NCBI GenBank assembly: GCA_030533445.1
Contig: CM060065.1
Coordinates: forward strand, 2,189,710-2,253,709
Length of the DNA: 64,000 nt
From: Cyprinodon diabolis
Lineage: Eukaryota > Chordata > Actinopteri > Cyprinodontiformes > Cyprinodontidae
Reading direction: 5' to 3'
Made by a program: the position numbers and the translations under genes. The notes under the pieces were generated by a model. That model ran no database searches. It had not been told where the DNA came from and saw only the letters and a program-made list of their open reading frames with translations. Shown in pieces: positions 60,155 through 64,000 of the stretch. Position 1 is the stretch's first letter, and the number at the start of each line of letters is the position of its first letter.

Positions 60155-60190
60155 GGGCGTTCAATAAGTAACGTCTCTGACCCACTGTTT
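60155..60190. mobile_element. possible mariner-like end fragment
   Basis: GAGGGGCGTTCAATAAGTAA resembles ends of mariner-type transposons. Only one end is seen and no transposase follows. Confidence 0.25.
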
Positions 60191-60314
60191 GATCCAGCTG
60201 AAATTTTGCTATCTATATCTTAAGTGGCAACTTAGAGCTTGAAATGATGCACGTCTGAAAACCTGAGCCTGTTGAGTGTCGAGCAGGGATCTGATTTTCA
60301 TATTTTGTATATGA

Positions 60315-60875
60315 TGAGAAAAGCAGAGAGAGCAGAACGTTAGAGATTGAACTAATAGATTCTGCAGAGTGGGAGAATAGAGATAGAATGAAGCAGAATG
60401 ATGAAAAAGGGGTCCCTATGTCCTCCAGCAGTCTAAGCCTATAGCAGCAGAACTATAGAGATAGATCAGGATAACCTGAGCCACTCTAACTAGAAGCTTT
60501 ATCAAAAAGGAAAGTTTTAAGCCTAGCCTTAAAAGTAGACAGGGTGTCTGCCTCACGGACTAAAACTGGTAGTTGGTTCCACAGGAGAGGAGCCTGATAA
60601 CTAAAAGATCTGCCTCCCATTCTACTTTTAGAAATTCTAGGAACCACTAGTAAACCTGCAGATTGAGAGCGAAGTGCTCTGTTAGGAACATAAGGAACAA
60701 TCAGATCTCTGATATCAGATGGAGCTTGGCCATTTAAGGCTTTATATGTGAGAAGGAGGATTTTAAATTCTATTCTGGATTTAACAGGAAGCCAATGAAG
60801 AGAAGCCAGGATAGGAGAGATATGATCTCTCTTTTTCATTTTCATCAGAACTCTGGCTGCAGCATTTTGGATCAA
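60315..60875 (-). mobile_element. LINE fragment with RT C-terminal 129 codons, both ends lost
   Basis: Almost identical to 48770-49337. The minus-strand open frame 60875-60486 reads [36 protein letters not shown] and ends [10 protein letters not shown]. It lacks the catalytic domain and the 3' tail. Confidence 0.88.
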
Positions 60876-61184
60876 ATTCTAAAAATTGGTAAGAGTCTAA
60901 ATACATTTAATGGAACTTAAATATTTAGAAAGATTTTCATAATTTATGGAATGACGGTTGGATTTTTTTGAATGAGTTTTTGGGTAATGTAGTTTTAAAA
61001 CAGCTGACTGATGACTTCAATGCCAGCAGTCAACTTATTCATGTGGGCTTGTTAAAGGCTGTCATTGCTCTCAACAGTTTAAATGATTGATTTCTTCTCA
61101 TTTAGAATTAATGAATCATAAATTAATCTAATCAATGTATAAATAATAATAGATAATTATTGCAATGTTAAATGTGCAACCCAT

Positions 61185-61700
61185 GGACAGTAGGCAGAAT
61201 CAGAATTACTTTTTAACCCCTTACAGGAAATTGTTTTCTTGCAGTGCAACCGTTTACAGAATAGAGAAAAATAAGACCATAAGTACAATAGAGCAAAATA
61301 AAATATAATAAAATGGGAAAAATGACACCCTCCCCATATAAACAGTGTAAAATAAAGGATCTCAGTATTAAAAATCAACAGTATTTACAAGGCTGCTGAG
61401 CAGCAAATTACAATTATTGCACAAAACTGTTATTGGCTATAGGGGAGTAAATAAGAAATGAAATGATAATCGGAGAGAAGAATTCTAAAGTTTGATGGCG
61501 ACAGGCAGGAATGACTTCCTGTCTGTGGTGCAGCATGCTGAAATGAGTCTCTGACTGAAGCTGCTTCTGTGGGCGAGCAGAACATCATGAAGAGGATGAG
61601 CAGAACTGTCCAGCATTGATTTGATGCCGGCTGACATTCTGCTGTCAGAGTCCAGCTGCTCTCCAGCTGTGATGGTCCCAATTCTCCTATTGCAAGTGAA
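61185..61700. mobile_element. dispersed teleost repeat, probably retroelement-derived
   Basis: Contains CAGAATCAGAATTACTTTTT and AGGCAGGAATGACTTCCTGT, ATGAGTCTCTGACTGAAG, phrases that I recognise from abundant fish repeats. No intact coding frame; the family is not named with confidence. Confidence 0.45.
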
Positions 61701-62399
61701 AGCCGGCATGTTTTATATATAACAAATGTGGCTATTAGAGCAAAGCAAAACAACTGCACCTATAAAGGCCCCAATGTGGCCACAGATACTGGAAATACAG
61801 CGTGATCAGAGGTTAGTAGTTCAGGGCTGCCACCTTTCATCGAACCATGGAGTGAGATTTAGAAATAGTTTGAACAGGCAGCCCCTGACAGGGTCAGACG
61901 AGGACAGGTGCAGCGATAGTTAAAATGAAGATTTTTTTATAGCACGGTATATGTACCTGAATAACAATAAGTGATCTGCAGTTATGTGGAGAAATATTTA
62001 CACACTATACCCTACTTTCTATATTCTGGTGATTTTCATAGAATTGAACGTAGTCAGAAGTATGGGCCCTACTAAAATACTTTATCTTAAATATACTGTA
62101 AACTAAGCATTTCACAACGATGTTTATTAATTATTCTATGCAGTTCAAGTGAAATAAACAATTGGAAACTAATAACTGATTACTGGTTTACTGGTAGTAA
62201 TACAGGAACCAGTGCAATGCAAACTACACTGTGTATAAATATTTGGTAATAGGCTAAGGATTAAACTCATCTTACTTTTATTTATTTGTTTTTTATGATT
62301 GACAAAACAGCAAAAGAATGCAGACCTTCAACGAGGTTTTATATTCAATAAAAACTCTCCATGACACAAGACAGCCCTTCCCTAGATGTTTCATTTTGG

Positions 62400-62540
62400 T
62401 AGATATGAAGGAAATTTCTGGCTGCAACAAGAAGGTTCCAGGTTTGATTCCCGGGGTCTTTCTCCATGGAGTCTCCATGTTCTCCCTGAGCATGCGTAGG
62501 TTCTCTCCGGGTACTCCAGCTTCCTCCCACAGTCCAAAAA
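62400..62540 (+). mobile_element. SINE-like repeat with B-box
   Basis: GGTTCCAGGTTTGATTCCCG is a tRNA-like B-box region, followed by GTCTCCATGTTCTCCCTGAG, GTAGGTTCTCTCCGGGTACT and CCAGCTTCCTCCCACAGTCC, the body of a very common fish repeat. Confidence 0.65.
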
Positions 62541-62544
62541 CCAG

Positions 62545-63065
62545 TGTTCTATAAAGTACTGAAATGTCGGAGTCAAGTAAAAGTATAAGTACCTCTCCAA
62601 AATATTACTTTGGTAAATGTCCAAGTGACTGACTGAAATGTTACTGGAGTAAAAGTCTTAAAGTATCTGAAATGGCTCGTACTTCAGTATAAGAATTACT
62701 GTAAAATAGATGTACTCAGGTAATGTAGTGAAAAGTATAAGTAAAAAGTAAGAGCAGTTTGAATGACATTTTTTTACATTTTGGTAAACTTTGAAGGTTA
62801 AATTCACTTAAAATAATATAAACAACCAAGTGTAGCATAAATGTAGACTGGCTTTGTGAAACAGGCGTATCCTATTGGTGTGGATGAACAAGCCCAGGCA
62901 AGACCCGACTGTGTAGTCAGTAGGTGGGGTCAAAACACTCCCGTTTCTCTCGCTCGTTTTTTTCTTTTTACTTAGTAACTAAACCAAACATTGAGAATGT
63001 ATCGGAGTAAAAGTATGCAATTAAGGTCATAAATGTAGTGAAGTAAAAGTGAAAGTTCTCAAAAA
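62545..63065. mobile_element. hAT-like repeat rich in AGTAAAAGTA
   Basis: Many AAGTAAAAGTATAAGTA and GGAGTAAAAGTCTTAAAGTA phrases near both ends, as in a common teleost hAT-derived repeat. No coding frame. The copia element lies immediately after it. Confidence 0.45.
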
Positions 63066-63075
63066 AATGTATACT

Positions 63076-63277
63076 TGTTGGCGCTGTCATCATAAGGGCA
63101 GGGAACAGTCGGAGAATAACAGCACACGACTACACCAAGTTGTTTCCTTGGGCGACACGTCACACGCCACCACTTTATTTTTACTTCATTCACCAACATT
63201 GCACATGCTCCACAATTTATAGTCACACCCATTAATGACGTCATTGAAGAGCACTCATTAGAATACACATTACAACA
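63076..63277 (-). repeat. copia LTR, 202 bp
   Basis: Bounded by TGTTG and CAACA, a 5-bp inverted repeat typical of LTR ends. On the minus strand it has TATAAATTG (63214-63222), AATAAAG (63173-63179), and outside the 5' boundary a polypurine tract AGCAAGTGGGGG (63278-63289), as expected just upstream of a 3' LTR. Confidence 0.8.
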
Positions 63278-63355
63278 CCCCCACTTGCTCTTGCACTATG
63301 CAATCGTCATTCAAAAAAAAATTTTTTTTTTTTTGAACATTTAAAACAAGTTATT

Positions 63356-63991
63356 TTACATTCCAAACATATAATGCATAAATTTTCCCAGTTTTGGCTT
63401 TGTGGCAGGTTTGGTAAAAACGTCCGCAACCATATCTGCTGTTGAGCAGTATACAATGTTTATTTTTCCATCATAAAATGCAGATCTGACAAAATGATAC
63501 TTGATATCAACATGTTTACATCTCTGACGAAATACTGGGTTCTTTGACAAAGCTATTGCTCCTTGGTTGTCCTCAAATATTGTAACTGGCATATAAATGC
63601 AGTCTTTGTCCATTCCACCCAACAACTGTACAAGATACAAACTTTCCTGTGTTGTCGCTGCCAATGCCATATTCTCTGCTTCGCATGTAGACAGAGCCAC
63701 CGTTTGTTGTTTCTTTGACTTCCATGAGATAACTGGTCCATTTTTATTAAGGCTAAAACAATAACCCCTAACGCTTCTCCTGTCACTCTGATCAGTAGCC
63801 CAGTCTGCATCGCTATGTGCTACGAGCTGAAGTTTCTGCTCGCTCCTCTTAAAGCATAAACTCTTGTCTATTGTCCCTTTTAAGTATCTCAACACATGTT
63901 TTGCTGTTACCAAGTTACACTCCCTTGGTTGTGACAAATATTGTGAGAGTTTACTTACAACCCAACTAATATCAGGTCTTGTGCACATCAT
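63356..63991 (-). CDS. copia pol fragment, RNase H domain, N-terminus outside window
   Basis: 211 visible codons with the Ty1/copia pol order: RPDISWVVSKLSQYL, then HVLRYLKGT, the RNase H aspartate in AHSDADWATD, DRRSVRGYCF, ISWKSKKQQTVALS, the catalytic Glu in CEAENMAL and the Asp in FEDNQGAIAL. It ends DVFTKPATKPKLG and a stop at 63356. No break is seen in this part. The start assigned is only the first in-frame Met in the window; the polyprotein must extend upstream. Confidence 0.88.
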   Translation of the reverse strand: MMCTRPDISWVVSKLSQYLSQPRECNLVTAKHVLRYLKGTIDKSLCFKRSEQKLQLVAHSDADWATDQSDRRSVRGYCFSLNKNGPVISWKSKKQQTVALSTCEAENMALAATTQESLYLVQLLGGMDKDCIYMPVTIFEDNQGAIALSKNPVFRQRCKHVDIKYHFVRSAFYDGKINIVYCSTADMVADVFTKPATKPKLGKFMHYMFGM

Positions 63992-64000
63992 GAGATATAT

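Larger units (their letters stand above)
63071..64000 (-). mobile_element. Ty1/copia LTR retrotransposon, 3' part, runs off the window
   Basis: On the minus strand, the end of pol (RNase H) is followed by a purine tract and one LTR. The element continues past 64000. A 5-bp flank ATACT at 63071-63075 is a candidate target-site duplication that cannot be tested without the other end. Confidence 0.85.

Noticed and set aside
61430..61759. 109-codon minus-strand frame
   Set aside because: It overlaps a common dispersed repeat and has no recognisable protein domain.

Overview
The window is vertebrate genomic DNA, almost certainly from a teleost fish. It has GT-AG introns, tRNA-derived SINEs, a CR1/L2-type LINE with the teleost-style 3' tail, hAT-like palindromic MITEs and a Ty1/copia element. 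Only about 2.4 kb (3.8%) is host coding sequence. All of that belongs to one plus-strand gene, the orthologue of ANO1/TMEM16A, the calcium-activated chloride channel. I place 23 coding exons between 292 and 58269. They join in phase at every junction and sum to 2,421 nt (806 codons plus stop). The 5' end, roughly the first 150 to 200 residues by comparison with ANO1, lies upstream of the window. The 3' UTR runs to a polyadenylation signal at 60095.

Layout of the gene. The cytosolic N-terminal dimerisation domain is coded by exons from 292 to 10593, and TM1 by 14638-14772. The cysteine-rich first extracellular loop and TM2 lie in 17425-18204. The regulatory first intracellular loop spans 18119-23820 and includes a 12-bp microexon at 19644-19655 that matches mammalian alternative 'segment c'. 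TM3 to TM5 are coded in 23746-27798. The calcium-binding TM6 to TM8 core is spread over 30172-30272, 32784-32926 and 47560-47712. TM9, TM10 and the C-terminus lie in 53266-58269. All six calcium-coordinating acidic or amide residues known for ANO1 are present.

The introns are extraordinarily rich in tandem repeats. There are a 63-bp repeat with a 225-bp higher-order unit (662-1870), a 33-bp repeat (7727-9676), an 18/23-bp repeat (11256-12745), an ACATCATT-type repeat (26362-27189), a 31-bp repeat inside a long-TIR element (31379-32250), a 30-bp palindromic repeat (54867-55075) and a 13.3-kb array (33088-46379). The large array fills almost the whole intron between the exons coding the TM7 and TM8 calcium-binding residues, and it has its own kilobase-scale higher-order duplications. 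Nearly every long open reading frame in the window is an artefact of repeat units divisible by three, or of a unit read in three frames.

The remaining intronic DNA is nested transposon debris: five minus-strand pieces of one LINE family, at least ten copies of a palindromic CACTGCAAA/CACTGGAAA MITE, several TIR elements and a decayed THAP-domain fragment. Downstream of ano1 the window holds more repeats. It ends inside the 3' part of a minus-strand copia element with a recognisable 202-bp LTR.
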